This document shows, in pieces, positions 1 to 10,588 of a DNA stretch of 64,000 nt. The notes below the pieces were generated by a model that saw nothing but the letters and a program-made list of their open reading frames with translations, did not search any database and was not told where the DNA came from. Both the position numbers and the translations under genes were made by a program. The stretch is from Volvariella volvacea V23 (lineage: Eukaryota; Basidiomycota; Agaricomycetes; Agaricales; Pluteaceae): contig KB722740.1 in the NCBI GenBank assembly GCA_000349905.1, forward strand, positions 91,318 to 155,317, written 5' to 3'. How positions within the stretch are numbered: position 1 is the stretch's first letter; each line of letters opens with the position of its first letter.

Positions 1-635
1 TCAATGGCATCGTCCAGCAATTGAGGAAGGAAGGTGAGTCGCGTGTTGCAATGATCGGCGCGACGCACCTCGCTTACATGGACTCGCTGCGATAGTGGAA
101 GACGAAGTCAACCGACAAATCGAAGCAGTGGTCAAGCAGCAAGTCGCGGAGTACCTTCAGAAGTTGCCCACAGTACAGATTCAAGCGCCGGAAATAGATC
201 AGGTTGAGAAGGAGCTCCTTGCAAAGAAACGAGAGCTGCACAATCTGTGAGCACTGTTGTGCTGAATCATAATATTGACTCTTTCATTGCTCACGAGTTC
301 TTGCAGGGAAAGCAGAAGATTGAATCGGTGCATTGACCCAGCGAATAAGGACAAGCAACTGCATACTATGCTGATGACGAACGGAAAGGTATCGAAACAC
401 TTCCCGAAGACGTGCGGAGAGATACAGAAGTTGAGTATGGAAGACAGTCAAGAGCTCTTGAAAGACTATGGCATCCAAACTTCGTCTATAAAGCGGGAGG
501 AAAATATCAACCGCTTTATGCTCTTTTGTGGGATCGATTATGTACTGGGATCACAGGTCTGTTGCGTCATCAACCATTTGCTGTCCCTTCTTCTGACCGT
601 GTGATTAATATTTCCTTTAGCCTGTGGGATACTGA
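1..635 (+). CDS. hypothetical protein, 3' part (5' end outside window)
   Basis: This is the C-terminal part of a gene entering from the left edge. Exons are about 1-33, 96-246, 307-556 and 621-635, joined by canonical GT-AG introns of 60-65 nt, and the phases agree across every junction. The visible protein begins inside a charged helical segment (ELLAKKRELHNL), which is probably coiled coil, and ends in a compact basic/acidic region (residues KDYGIQ, then NRFMLFCGIDY). I recognise it as the kind of short hypothetical protein frequent in Agaricomycetes but cannot assign a domain or function. The last 5-codon exon is the least certain; without that intron the frame runs on to 604. Nothing in the neighbourhood hints at a role. 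Confidence 0.5.
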
Positions 636-995
636 TATACCCCAAGTCATTGCTTTGACATTAAGTTGAGGATATAACCATTGTTACTGCATCGGACGTT
701 CTTGCTTTTTTATCGTGCTATCGTAACCTGTATCCCATCTCCATTATTGTGATGTATCGTAGTGTAGACATTTATTGGTACCGTATCACTATGTGTATTT
801 CAATTTTACTTGACATCCTCCCAACATGCATGAATCATGATGCAAAGAATAATTTTTGATTTCGTTGCGAGGTAAACCCGGGGGCACTCAAAAACTGATT
901 GATGCATCTTACTGACAACTTGATGCTTCAGCGGGTTTCCATGAACGGCTTGGATATAAAGGCGTACGTGGACTAGGGGGTTTACCCAGTTCACA
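636..995. other. intergenic, no gene seen
   Basis: AT-rich spacer between the end of the first gene and the start of the SnoaL-like locus. It presumably holds a terminator and a promoter, but I see no diagnostic motif. Confidence 0.5.
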
Positions 996-1646
996 ATGTC
1001 TATCGCCACAGAAGTACTCTCTGCCGAACAGATCCAGGAAGAGGCGAAATGGATCACTGAGGTATAGTTTCGTAGACATTTCGGAGCTCTTGACTCTGCT
1101 GACACACTCAGTAGATGTATGCGACTGTAGACAGACAAGATCTCGCCGTTTTCGACACTTTCTTTACCGATGACGCTACCGTAAATTTTGCAAACTCGCC
1201 TACGCTGACCAAGAAGGAAGACATACTAGGCCAGTTCAAATATCTGTTCGATGCTTGTGAGGTCCTGCAGCATGTGTAAGTCCTTGTGAATGATAGAATT
1301 GTGAATTCCATTGACATTTCGTGCCATCTCAAAGCTTCGAGAGAGGTATAGAAGGCTGAATCTACTTAAACGAAGGGCTGACGCGCCTTGTCGTAGTTTA
1401 TGCGGTCAATGGCCAGGTTATGGTCAGCAGTCTAATTAAATACCGATTCGTAGGAGGTGCAGAGACTTCGGTCAAAGGGTTCACGGTCTGCCACAAGAAA
1501 CCTGGAGTAAATTATTCAGGTCGTGACCTGGTGCTATGTATGCTGATAGTATGGCTTAGGAGGCAAAAGCAACTCGCGTCGACATTATAGGAGATTTCGG
1601 GGAGGTGTTTAAGCTTGTTGGAGATGTTTATGCAAAATCTACGTAG
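996..1646 (+). pseudogene. SnoaL/NTF2-like fold protein, interrupted by one in-frame stop
   Basis: Exons 996-1061, 1115-1275, 1335-1506 and 1560-1646 splice with clean GT-AG sites (introns 1062-1114, 1276-1334, 1507-1559). They give a small SnoaL/NTF2-like protein: an N-terminal helix with a MYATVDRQD-type segment, then FFTDDATVNFANSP, which is the typical acidic pocket region of fungal SnoaL-like proteins, and a C-terminal strand around FTVCHKKPG. The frame is intact except for TGA at 1357-1359, where the protein reads IEG-stop-IYLNEGLT. A single CGA to TGA change would explain it, since Arg fits well there, but that is inference. Sequence on both sides of the stop still looks conserved, so the lesion is recent, an assembly error, or a read-through site. 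The cellular role of this family is generally unknown. Confidence 0.6.
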
Positions 1647-2192
1647 TCTGGTGAGCCCCGTCACCACGATGTGCGCTCCTAATATTAATATACAGCCGAT
1701 CGGTTAATTGTACATGCTACACTACTAGGCTAGTCAACAACTCTTTGAAGCACCACTACCGGAGCGTGAACTTTATGTGCTGCATCCTGCTAGTGGATTT
1801 CCCGACTACTAAGACCATCTCATGCCCTAGATGTACTTAGCACGACATGAAGACACTTGCACTGGAATACCTTAGCCTATAATTATCGCAGAACAAACTT
1901 GAAGATACAGCTTAGATCCAGATCGAGAAACCCGTATGTCTGCCCTTAAGTATTGGGTGCTCCCATTATCCACGCGCAGGAGACGACCTACTCAAAAGCG
2001 CCGCATCCAGTCACACTTTTTATGGTAAAGGACTCTGCAAATCCTGGCCCCGATCCCGACCTACAAAACACATAGGAGTTTGATTATTAGGACCTGGAAA
2101 GGGGTACTCTCAGCAACCAGATCAGCGTCAGGTCTCATCTTTTCACCTCATCCTTTCTTCCTTCTACCTTGACTCACGCCAAATCTCTTGAA
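1647..2192. other. intergenic, no gene seen
   Basis: A 546-bp stretch with stop codons in all frames and no recognisable RNA or repeat. The final 100 bases, pyrimidine-rich (CTCATCTTTTCACCTCATCC), look like the promoter/5' leader of the next gene. Confidence 0.45.
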
Positions 2193-3473
2193 ATGAATCT
2201 TGATTCGGATTACCCCATACACTTACTATCGAACCAAACTCCCCCCGCTCGTGAACAATGCACTTCTACAGCCCAAGGATTGGAACCGTTCGCCGAAGGG
2301 ACAGTAAACACACACTCGCCTTCGTTGATGAAGATTGCTTGCAATTCCGACACTCTGCAGCGATTCTTCGATCACTCGTTCAACTTCCCGAACCCAACTC
2401 AGTATGAGGGACTCGCGGCGGCTGAGCTGGACGCTCTTTTCAAACGCAGCGCCGTCAATCCTAGGAAGTGTGGAGATGGTTTTGGACGTAAAATTGAAAA
2501 AAGAGGGAGAATAATAGTGGAAGCGGTGAAGAAGTTTCAGCGAGAGAGGGGGGTAATAGTCTCAGAGGTGAAGAAACACTACACCAAGGACTCCGTCAAG
2601 AATATTAAGGCAAAGGAGGAGTTTGACGCTATGGAGATAGACTATGTGGCGCACCACGTACGGACGAACATTCGAGATGAACCGGTAAGAATTTCGCTTT
2701 CTTTGAGTGCTATAGGACTTAACGAACGGATGGTATATTAGCATATCGCTATACACCGACTCAAACTACCTCTCAAGAAGATACATGATCTCCCACAAAC
2801 ATATCACGACCTGTCAAAGTCCGTCCAGGAGCTGCTTGCCCAATATGACCCCTTTCTAGGCCTCTGGGGAAATAAAGGCCGTCTCTACTTCTCCATCAAT
2901 ACATCACTGTACGAACTCTGTGATGAGGCGGATTGTAGGGTCGTCTGCGAAGTCTGCGAAGAGTCGCAGGTCTTGAAAATGTTGGGAAAGATGATACAGT
3001 TGGAAAAGGACCTCACATACTTCTTGTTGAGGGACTTAGCGAAGTCGCAGAGGTGGAAGGAGATGCAGGAAGAGGGGGTTCAAGTGCAGGCAAAGGTGGA
3101 TGGAATAAGCGACACGATCTTATATGTAGGACTCGTCTTCCCTGATTATTCGATGATGGAAGTCATGACGAAACTTCTTTACAAGCATTGGGATCAGTTC
3201 CCTTTGCTAGTAAATGCAGCTCACTCAGGAAAACTGCTTCAAATTTGCGTACCTGCGACTACCCAGATGATGCGAAGGCTGGAAGACCAATATGCTGAGG
3301 TGAAGGCGGAAGTTGCTGGGGTGAAGGCGGAAATTGCTGAGGTGAAGGCGGAAGTTGCTGAGGTGAAGGAGGAAGTTGCTGGGGTGAAGGCGGAAATTGC
3401 TGAGGTGAAGGCGGAAATTGTTGGGATGAAGGAGGATATCGCTGAGATTCTCAGAGTTATTGGGAAACGTTAA
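2193..3473 (+). CDS. hypothetical protein with C-terminal heptad-repeat coiled coil
   Basis: Two exons, 2193-2684 and 2742-3473, are joined by a 57-nt GT-AG intron in phase 0, giving about 407 residues. ATG 2193 is the first methionine of the open frame. The N-terminal 160 residues are mixed and polar. The middle is a helical region that includes the pair EVCEE and later FPLLVNAAHSGKLLQICVP. The last 50 residues are seven near-perfect copies of the heptad EVKAE(V/I)A, encoded by a 21-bp tandem repeat (3297-3443), followed by a short basic end. The heptads predict a long amphipathic coiled coil and probably oligomerisation. No domain is recognised. Copy number in such a repeat is expected to vary between strains. 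Confidence 0.6.
3297..3443 (+). repeat. 21-bp coding minisatellite, seven units
   Basis: Seven head-to-tail 21-bp units begin at 3297, 3318, 3339, 3360, 3381, 3402 and 3423, with consensus GAGGTGAAGGCGGAAGTTGC plus T. The first five or six differ at only a few positions; the last is the most diverged. Each unit encodes exactly one heptad, so changes in copy number keep both frame and coiled-coil register. Confidence 0.9.
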
Positions 3474-3753
3474 TCTATAATGGATAACATGTGTGTAGTG
3501 ATACCCTGGGCGTACTGCATCTGAGCACGTAAAACTTGTCGTATTTGTTGTTTATCTCATGGGGATGGAGTTCCGAGTTTACTAGATGACCGTTAGAAAC
3601 AAGAACGAAGCTACCACACGCATAAGTATGTGAAGTCCAAACATTTACTACGTCGCGGTGACATCTTGATTGGCATTATTGCTTGTCGGCTGTGAAGGCA
3701 AAGAAGTCGCGTTTGCGTTCTCACAGTTTCGATATCAACCACTCGTTGCACAC

Positions 3754-5139
3754 ATGACTGGTACGCGAAATATCTCGTTACGACCGCCTGAACTGAATTG
3801 GAATGTCTCAAACTTCATAGATAATAATGTCCAACCAACGCGTACTACATCAGCGCTGACAATCTGGGTGACAAGTGTGGCTATCAACGCTAATCCGAGG
3901 ACGTATCAGACAGCAGTATATCCACACACCATCCCTCCTTCAACTCTCCATGCCTTAATCATCAACCTGGTCCCTATTTTCCCATTCCCTTCTGCGGAGA
4001 ACTCTTCTTCTGCTCTTGCCGCACGGCTCCAGAATATTGTGGCTAGCGATGGCCAAGGTTATCCCAGGATTGATTCAGTGGCATTCCGTGGTACCGACCC
4101 AGATGAGTGGCCCAGTGAACAGACTTGGAAGGCTCTGGATGGATTAGTCCCCAAGCACTTGCAGATTCATTGCGGATTCATGGAGGAATGTGATATCTGG
4201 GGCTTAACCAAACATAGTACCCCTTGGCCTCTGGAGTCCCTCTTGATTTCAGGTCTTTGTGGAGATATAAGCATGCCTGACGTTTGTTCAAACATAACAT
4301 CTCTCACTTTCTCCTACTGTCACGCGATTGGGTCCAAGCCCCGGCCAAAAGGAGGATACAAATCACTTACGGAAATATCTGTTTCGAAAAATGAGGCCAT
4401 CTTCCAGTTCACGACTATCATGCGTCACGTTTTCAATTCCGAACTGATAGAGTCCATTCGAATCGATTGCACGGATAGTAGTACGGCTTATGGTACTCAC
4501 CCACACAAGTTCCGGGATGCCGTATCCCAATGCACACGGCTTAAACGATTCGAACTCATGACGGATTATATCTCCGCTCAAGAGAGATACTTGTCTTCTA
4601 CCCCTGAGATCGAGAGTGGCGACGACGAGCCTAGCGGCCTTGATCGTGAGAGGCATGACATTGGCGGTGGGAGTGATGATTTTGATACAGACATGGGGCC
4701 TTTGGGCGACGAAGTCCGGAACGATGAAATTATTAATGGAAGCGCCACTGGAAGCGAATCAGGGGATCAACCCGAAATCGAGATGGCTGAGGTGCTTGTT
4801 GGACACGACGAGGATGAAGACTCTCTGGAGAATGAAAGTTCTGGCAACATCGATTATCCGCACATAGGACTCCCGCAATGCCTCCCAAACGGCTTGCATC
4901 ACCTTAAATTCATTGGTACGGGAGAAATGCAGGGCGATCTCGAAGAGTGGATTCAGCATGCTAAGGATCCAAATTGGCTTCCAGACCTTCAGACTTGTAC
5001 CTTTGGATTGGTAGCCGATAAAAGCCTGTTCAATGTAATTAAAGAGGGCGAAAGAATACCTTTCATCCGCCTGGAGAAAGTGGAGGAGTTTCTCAGTATT
5101 CTCGTCGAACATCGACCATCCTTGAAAATTATTCGTTAA
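3754..5139 (+). CDS. hypothetical protein, possibly an F-box/LRR-type protein lacking a visible F-box
   Basis: A single long open frame of 461 residues. ATG 3754 is the first methionine in a frame that is open from about 3670, so an upstream exon may exist. The first two thirds look like the degenerate leucine-rich segments of fungal F-box-type proteins: alternating hydrophobic stretches such as LESLLISGLCGDIS, ITSLTFSYC and LKRFELM. A strongly acidic, Gly/Asp/Glu-rich insertion follows at residues ~285-370, then a conserved-looking end with FLSILVEHRPSLKIIR. I see no F-box at the N-terminus. The LRR-like reading is inference from periodicity, not a confident family call. An acidic linker of this kind is usually disordered. 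Confidence 0.55.
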   Translation: MTGTRNISLRPPELNWNVSNFIDNNVQPTRTTSALTIWVTSVAINANPRTYQTAVYPHTIPPSTLHALIINLVPIFPFPSAENSSSALAARLQNIVASDGQGYPRIDSVAFRGTDPDEWPSEQTWKALDGLVPKHLQIHCGFMEECDIWGLTKHSTPWPLESLLISGLCGDISMPDVCSNITSLTFSYCHAIGSKPRPKGGYKSLTEISVSKNEAIFQFTTIMRHVFNSELIESIRIDCTDSSTAYGTHPHKFRDAVSQCTRLKRFELMTDYISAQERYLSSTPEIESGDDEPSGLDRERHDIGGGSDDFDTDMGPLGDEVRNDEIINGSATGSESGDQPEIEMAEVLVGHDEDEDSLENESSGNIDYPHIGLPQCLPNGLHHLKFIGTGEMQGDLEEWIQHAKDPNWLPDLQTCTFGLVADKSLFNVIKEGERIPFIRLEKVEEFLSILVEHRPSLKIIR

Positions 5140-5508
5140 TTTCCGCACCCGCACGGCTGTAGTATTGATAGGATTTTGTCAAATGTAATCTGACCTGACC
5201 ACATATTAAAGTTGTGCTTTTTGCAGAATTACGAGCAACCCATTCTGAAAATCACTGTGTTAATATCATCGCATGAGGATAGCCCAAATTTGTGGGTAGG
5301 TTCTGCCAATAGCCTCTTCACAGCGGTAGTTAGTAATAAAAGCAACAGGACACCTGCCCTTTGAAAGCAAAACAACTTCCGGGCGTCCATAGTTATAAAT
5401 TTCTTGCCCGCTAATTAGATCTTACTGGATGCAATTCCAGTGTACCGCGTCAGGGTGGGCCATCACGTGCACGTAATCAGCACAATTTCTTCTTCAGACT
5501 CGCCCGCC
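5140..5508. other. intergenic, promoter of KRI1
   Basis: A 369-bp spacer between two genes on the same strand. It contains a CACGTG palindrome at 5464-5469, 40 bp before the KRI1 start. No other feature is recognised. Confidence 0.4.
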
Positions 5509-8010
5509 ATGTTGTCCGACTCTGAAAGCGAAAACGAGGACCTCCACAGGCTCACAATCAACGAACATTATGCAAAGGCCTTTGAGTACAAAAAAGAGCG
5601 AGAGGAGCTTCAGAAACGTGAGTCTTCGCCAAGTGCCTCTTCACCTGGATCGTTTACCATGCTCTCGTGACACCGATATACAAGTATAGTGAAAGAGAAG
5701 TACGGCTCAGATTTCGAGCTTGAAGAAGACTATGAGGATATCTCTACGGATTCTGAGTCCGCTGAATCGGAGGACGAGGACGGGGAGGAGTTGACACCCG
5801 CTGTGGATGCTGCTATTCTGCGGACGCTAGCTCGGATACGGAAAAAGGATCCGTCTATTTATGACAACCAGAAGAGTGTATTTGAGGGTATGCTTGTATA
5901 TTTCCATGCCATTTGTTCTCATTTTCTCAAATTCTGCCTGCAGAGGAAAGAGACAAAGTTCGTGACCTTGGCTCGAGAAAAGCTAAGATGCAGAAGGTAT
6001 GTGCTTCATTGGTGTACCCTGAGCGTATTTCTTAGTCTCTCGTTCATCTAGTCAAAAACAGTCACTGTCAGAGACCTCAAACTGGCATCAGCATTGTCTG
6101 CTGGATCATCGCGCGAAGGAACACCTGAGCCCGCGCCAATGACATACGTCGAGGAGCAACAAGTTTTGCGTAATGAGGCTATCTCTGCGTTTCGAAATGC
6201 TGTTCATGACGACGAAGAGGACGACTTGTTAGTGCTACGTGAGAAGACAAAGGATGAAATCGAGCAGGAAGAAGAGGAGTACAGGCAGTATCTGGAACGA
6301 GAGGTTGGAGACTTACACGAATTGGTGACAGTGGAGTCGAGAAAGGGAGAAGCGCACGACGAACAAGAGCAGGACAAGGTTGAGTCGGAAGCTGAGGGCG
6401 GGGACGAGTCCGGGAAGAAGAAGAAAAAGAAAAAGAAACAGGCAGAAGGAACTCAAGAAGCAGAAAAGCCCAAAAAGACGAAAGAAGAGGAAGACCAGGA
6501 ATTCCTGATAAAGTATGTGGCTCGTGCTATTAATCCTATATCACTTAATGAATGCATTTATCTGCAGTTACATCCTGAATCGCGGGTGGATCGACCGTGA
6601 TGCTAAGCACATCCCGACATACAAAGAGGTCACATCGACAAAACATAAAAAGAGCGAGGGTAAAGCAAAAATGGAGCCAGAGGGTGAACTCGACCCAGAC
6701 GGCTTGCCAACAGCCGACCCTGATATTGATGAGGAGGACTTTGAGGAAATAGTCGACAGGTTTGAAAGCTCATACAACTTCCGCTTTGAGGAACCGTATG
6801 TCGCTCTCTCCCAGTCCACCACCAATTGCTTACCTCTCCTTCCTGTAGTGATGCAGCGCATATACCATCGTTTCCCCGTAATATTCCCGATACCGTTCGG
6901 CGTGAAGACTCGAAACGTAAGGAGGCTCGAGAAAGACGCAAGACACGCAAGGAGGAGGAACTAGCCAAGAAACGGGAGGAGGTGAGGCGGCTGAAAAACT
7001 TGAAGATGAAGGAGATACGAAGGAAGCTGGAGACAATCGGAAAAGAGGGCGGTATTGACCTCGACCAGGATCCAGGTGGGTCTATCGCTAGATAGTGTCT
7101 TGCGTGCAGGCAAATGCTTACTCACTGTCTTTCGTCTAGCTCTGCAAGAACTGGATCTTGATGGGGATTGGGACCCAGATGCCCATGATCGTCAAATGGC
7201 TAAATTGTATGCTGACGATGGCGCCTACGATGAAGATGCGGATGTCCTTGAGAAGCCTGTATGGGACGATGATATTGACATTGGTGATATCGTGCCCGAA
7301 GAGAACGAGACACAGTCGAAGAAGAAAAAGAAGAAAAAGAAAAAGAAGGACGACAATGAGGAACCAGATATTGGAGTCGATGTGGACCAGATGGATGCTG
7401 ATGTACCCAGAAATTGGGAGGAAGAGGAATGGGATGGTACAGAGGAGATGAGGAAGCGAAAGGTTCAAGAGTACATGGACGAGATCTATGGCTTGGACTT
7501 TAATGATATGGTAAGTGGCTTCACTATGTTGTTGACGCGGCATATTCTGACAAGACTATCTAGGTCGCCGGAATTCCGACAAGGTTCAAGTACGTGCCCG
7601 TGAAGTCCCAATCCTTCGGTTTGACGCCCGCGGAAATCCTGATGGCTACCGACAAAGAATTGAACGAGTACATGAGTGTTAAGAAATACGCGCCATATCG
7701 GAAGGAATCTGGCTGGAACCGTAATCGAGGAGAAAAACTGAAAGAATTCAAAGACAAGGTTACTCCGCGGATGAACAAGTGGGGCGTTGACGATAAGTCG
7801 GCCACGGAGGATGGTCAGAAACCGAAGAAGAAGCGGAAGGGCAAGAAGGAAAGACAAAAGGCGAAGGCCGAGGCTGAAGGACTTGGTGAAAATGGTACCA
7901 ACAGAGACTATGACGAGGCGCAGGGGGAGGAAGCAAGCCAAAGTAAGAGGAAGAGGACCGCAGAGGACGTCGAAGGATCGTCCAAGCGAAAGAAGAGGCA
8001 AAAAGCATAG
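5509..8010 (+). CDS. KRI1: KRI1-family 40S ribosome biogenesis protein
   Basis: Eight exons (5509-5617, 5690-5887, 5944-5996, 6052-6512, 6568-6795, 6849-7075, 7140-7510, 7564-8010) give 697 residues with consistent phases. In yeast Kri1 is a nucleolar protein that binds Krr1 and is needed for early pre-rRNA cleavage and small-subunit assembly. Family hallmarks are visible: an N-terminal acidic Ser/Glu tract, the segment YILNRGWID after a Lys-rich block, a basic Arg/Lys/Glu coiled coil (REEVRRLKNLKMKEIRRKLE), the DWDPDAHDRQM and WDDDIDIGDI acidic motif, and the C-terminal signature PTRFKYVPV then FGLTPAEILMATDKELNEY. Poly-Lys stretches and a basic tail fit nucleolar targeting. The length is close to that of other fungal members. 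Start ATG 5509 heads a conserved MLSDSESENED-type N-terminus. Confidence 0.93.
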
Positions 8011-8474
8011 TGGGTAACGAGACGTGCAGTGCGCTCGTGTTCACTCACATGCTACAATACTTTCATTTAGGTCGAAAGCCGCCCAATGCTTAGCTCTCTA
8101 TATGCAGGAGTTGTAAATATGGGAGTTGTGTGCACTGATGTATTCTGGCGTGAGGCAGAGCCTCAAGTCTGGAGACTTGAGGTGTGCACACCGGTGTTTA
8201 GAACTTCTGAGGCTTGCCGCATAAGATAAGTAAGTGGTGTTGTGAGGCCCCATCAAGCCAACAATAACGGGGACATCGGTGGTTGAACCTAGAAGAGCTT
8301 GGCTTTGCGCCGTTGTTTTCCTTGTGTCTATCTAGCATCACAGCAAATGCTTAATTGTGGACCTACGGGGAAACGACACAACTTGTAAAGCAGCTAACCT
8401 TCTTCTGCTCCAGGTCTTTGCTCTTGTCTTCTTTCCCGCTCTCTCTGACACTCGTACATCCGACTGAGGTGTGC
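8011..8474. other. intergenic with short palindromes
   Basis: A 464-bp spacer. The only structure seen is a pair of overlapping inverted repeats at 8153-8182, described separately. No gene or RNA is recognised. Confidence 0.45.
8161..8182. repeat. near-perfect palindrome, possible hairpin
   Basis: CCTCAAGTCT and its exact reverse complement AGACTTGAGG are separated by two bases, giving a 10-bp stem. A second short palindrome (GAGGC, 3 nt, GCCTC) at 8153-8165 overlaps its left arm. It lies about 150 bp downstream of KRI1 and could act as a 3' structure, but no T-tract follows. Confidence 0.5.
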
Positions 8475-9161
8475 ATGCAATTGAGACTTCGGACAATCTT
8501 TTGGCTTTTGGGAGTTGTTACAAATCCCAATATCTATGTGGCGCACTTGCCATGCCTCTATTGAAGCATGCAGCCAGAGGATTAACAAGTGCAGGGGAAG
8601 ACAGTGTTGGCAGCGAGGATATCGATGCAAAGTCTACTGGCAGTGGCAGTAGTAAACCAAACAGCTCTGACAGGCCTGGATCATCAACGACTGGGTCGAG
8701 CAACAACTACTGTCCTGACGAGTAAGCACATAAACTGCTTTGAATAGCTTCTCGCTAAGGAATCTCGTCGTTTCTTCATCACCTGACTCTGTTTACCCAG
8801 GTCAGATTATGAGTGTCCCAGTGAAATAGCCGGGATGCCAGCAGCTGCATTCTGGGGTATGATCGTATCCATTGGCAAGTGCACATTCCTACGTACGAGG
8901 CGCAATAGCTCATCATCATGAACTAATTTAGTACTTGTATTGTGCCTACTAGTAACTCTGATCTACTTCAAATGGCAGCAACTCAAACACCGACGGGAGA
9001 CCACACGACGCCGTCACTTAAGAGGGGAAATATTGCGAAATTCGCTCGTAAATGTAGCACGTTGGTGCATCCTATTTAGCCTATCTCTCATGTTAATCGC
9101 ATCGTATGGTGTCATTGGTTCTACGGGTACTTTGTACACCAAATTAAATCTAGTCTTGTAA
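8475..9161 (+). CDS. small two-TM membrane protein, unknown function
   Basis: The model is 8475-8513, 8567-8721, 8801-8874 and 8932-9161, totalling 498 nt and 165 residues, with phases that close. It encodes a short hydrophobic start (MQLRLRTIFWLLG), which could be a signal peptide, then a Ser/Gly/Asp-rich low-complexity ectodomain of about 50 residues with Cys (NYCPDE, YECPSE). A TM segment (IVSIVLVLCLLVTLIYF) follows, then a basic loop (KHRRETTRRRHLRGE) and a second TM segment (WCILFSLSLMLIASYGVIG). The third intron (8875-8931) starts with GCAAGT, a GC-AG intron; using it is what joins the TM segment in frame. The first intron has a weak donor (GTTGTT), so the N-terminus is the least sure part. 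No family is recognised. Confidence 0.5.
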
Positions 9162-9265
9162 ATATGCGTCACCAGTCCTTATAATAGGCAAAACAGGGTA
9201 TTGGAATGACAGAGTACAATTGATGCAAGTACAAAAAATTCAAGACGCCGCTCAAAAAAAGTCCG

Positions 9266-9339
9266 TGGCCAACGTGGGGATCGAACCCAAGACCTTCGCG
9301 TTATTAGCACGACGCTCTAACCAACTGAGCTAGTCGGCC
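9266..9339 (-). tRNA. tRNA-Ile: tRNA-Ile (anticodon AAU)
   Basis: Read on the minus strand, a complete 74-nt cloverleaf is visible. The acceptor stem GGCCGAC pairs with GTTGGCC (one G-U) and the discriminator is A. The D arm is GCTC-loop-GAGC, the anticodon stem TCGTG/CGCGA, and the 7-nt loop CTAATAA carries anticodon AAT (plus-strand 9303-9305). The T arm contains GGTTCGATCC. There is no intron. After modification of A34 to inosine it would decode AUU/AUC/AUA. Confidence 0.95.
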
Positions 9340-10588
9340 GATAAACCTCTCTCCTTTATGTCATTCCTGAACGGGTGGAAGGCTGTGGTTGCGATTCGGA
9401 GTCCACCTGTGGTTGTTGGACAAGAGGCAAGCTCCTCCGTGGTATCTGCATACCGACTGGGTAAATCGGCCCCCGCAACCAACTGTATAAACCAGGACCA
9501 TGTCCTCGGAGATTACTGCATGACACCCTACATGTTCAATATCATTTCCGTTCCCTCACTGCCCAGTGCGCAGTATCAGTCACCACATATTATATTTGGC
9601 ATCGATCGCCAGGATCATATTACATCGGTACCCTCGTACCTACATTAATAAATAGATGTCTGCCCTATCACTAGCCTGAGAAAGTGAAGAGGGGAGAGAG
9701 ATTGGTGAGTATGGTGAGAAATGAGCAGGGAGAGGAGAAAAAGACGAAACAGAAGAGACGAAGAGAAGAGAACGGGAAGGGGGGAGAGGAAAGAGTATGT
9801 ACGTTGGAAAAGAAACAGGGCGCTTTGCCCATTCGTAATCGGATTTGGTGGGGATAAAAGTTGAAGTAGAAAAGAAATTGAGATGAACAATCTAACGATT
9901 AGTGCAAGAAAAAAGTGGGTCAAGTGGGAGTGGGAGACTGCGGGAAAGCAGAACAGAGAGGAGGATCCGGTTACACAGAGAGAAAAAAGAAAGCAAGGGA
10001 GCGTGTAAAAGTACAAGGGAGAGATGTTGTCGTCTGATGCACAGTTGAGGTATGCAGAGATCAAATAAACCGAAGGAGAAAAGAGAGCACCGAAACACGA
10101 TACGAACGATATCCAAAAAGATTTCAACGGTGAAAGCAAGGTCACAAAAGGTGTGGACAACGGAAACAAAAGGAAATTAAGAGCTGGGGCCAGAGGCTAT
10201 GCCCGAAAGCAGTGCTGGGATGACATGCAGAATGGGTAGAACAAAGAGAAAACATGAAAGGTCATAAAGGAGTGTGAATGATGCACATTGCAGATTAAAG
10301 GGTCAAGGAACGTTGGATGTCTGATGCGAGATAAGAAAAAGTAACGAGCGTTGGTAATGGACAACAAAGATTAGATGGGAGAAAGATGAGCTGAACGAGA
10401 GTGCGCGTATGACGGAGACAGAATATAACAACAAAGTCCAAAGAGAGAATTGTGACACTTGTAGTAGAATAAAAAGAATATCATCGTGGTTTGCCTTACC
10501 AGATCAACCGATGATCAGAGAAAACACAACAGCCACTCGATCAATTGAACTGATATGCATTGTGTTGCGTTGCGTTGCGACTGAATAT
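9340..10588. other. intergenic, purine-rich on the plus strand
   Basis: About 1.25 kb between the tRNA and the 3' end of the next minus-strand gene. From about 9680 to 10400 the plus strand is strongly purine-rich (GA-rich), equivalent to a pyrimidine-rich strand downstream of the minus-strand gene. It may be a long 3' UTR of that gene. Open frames here are low-complexity and show no conserved protein. Confidence 0.4.

Noticed and set aside
3297..3443. CRISPR-like array
   Set aside because: The repeats are contiguous with no spacers and are coding; this is a eukaryotic minisatellite.
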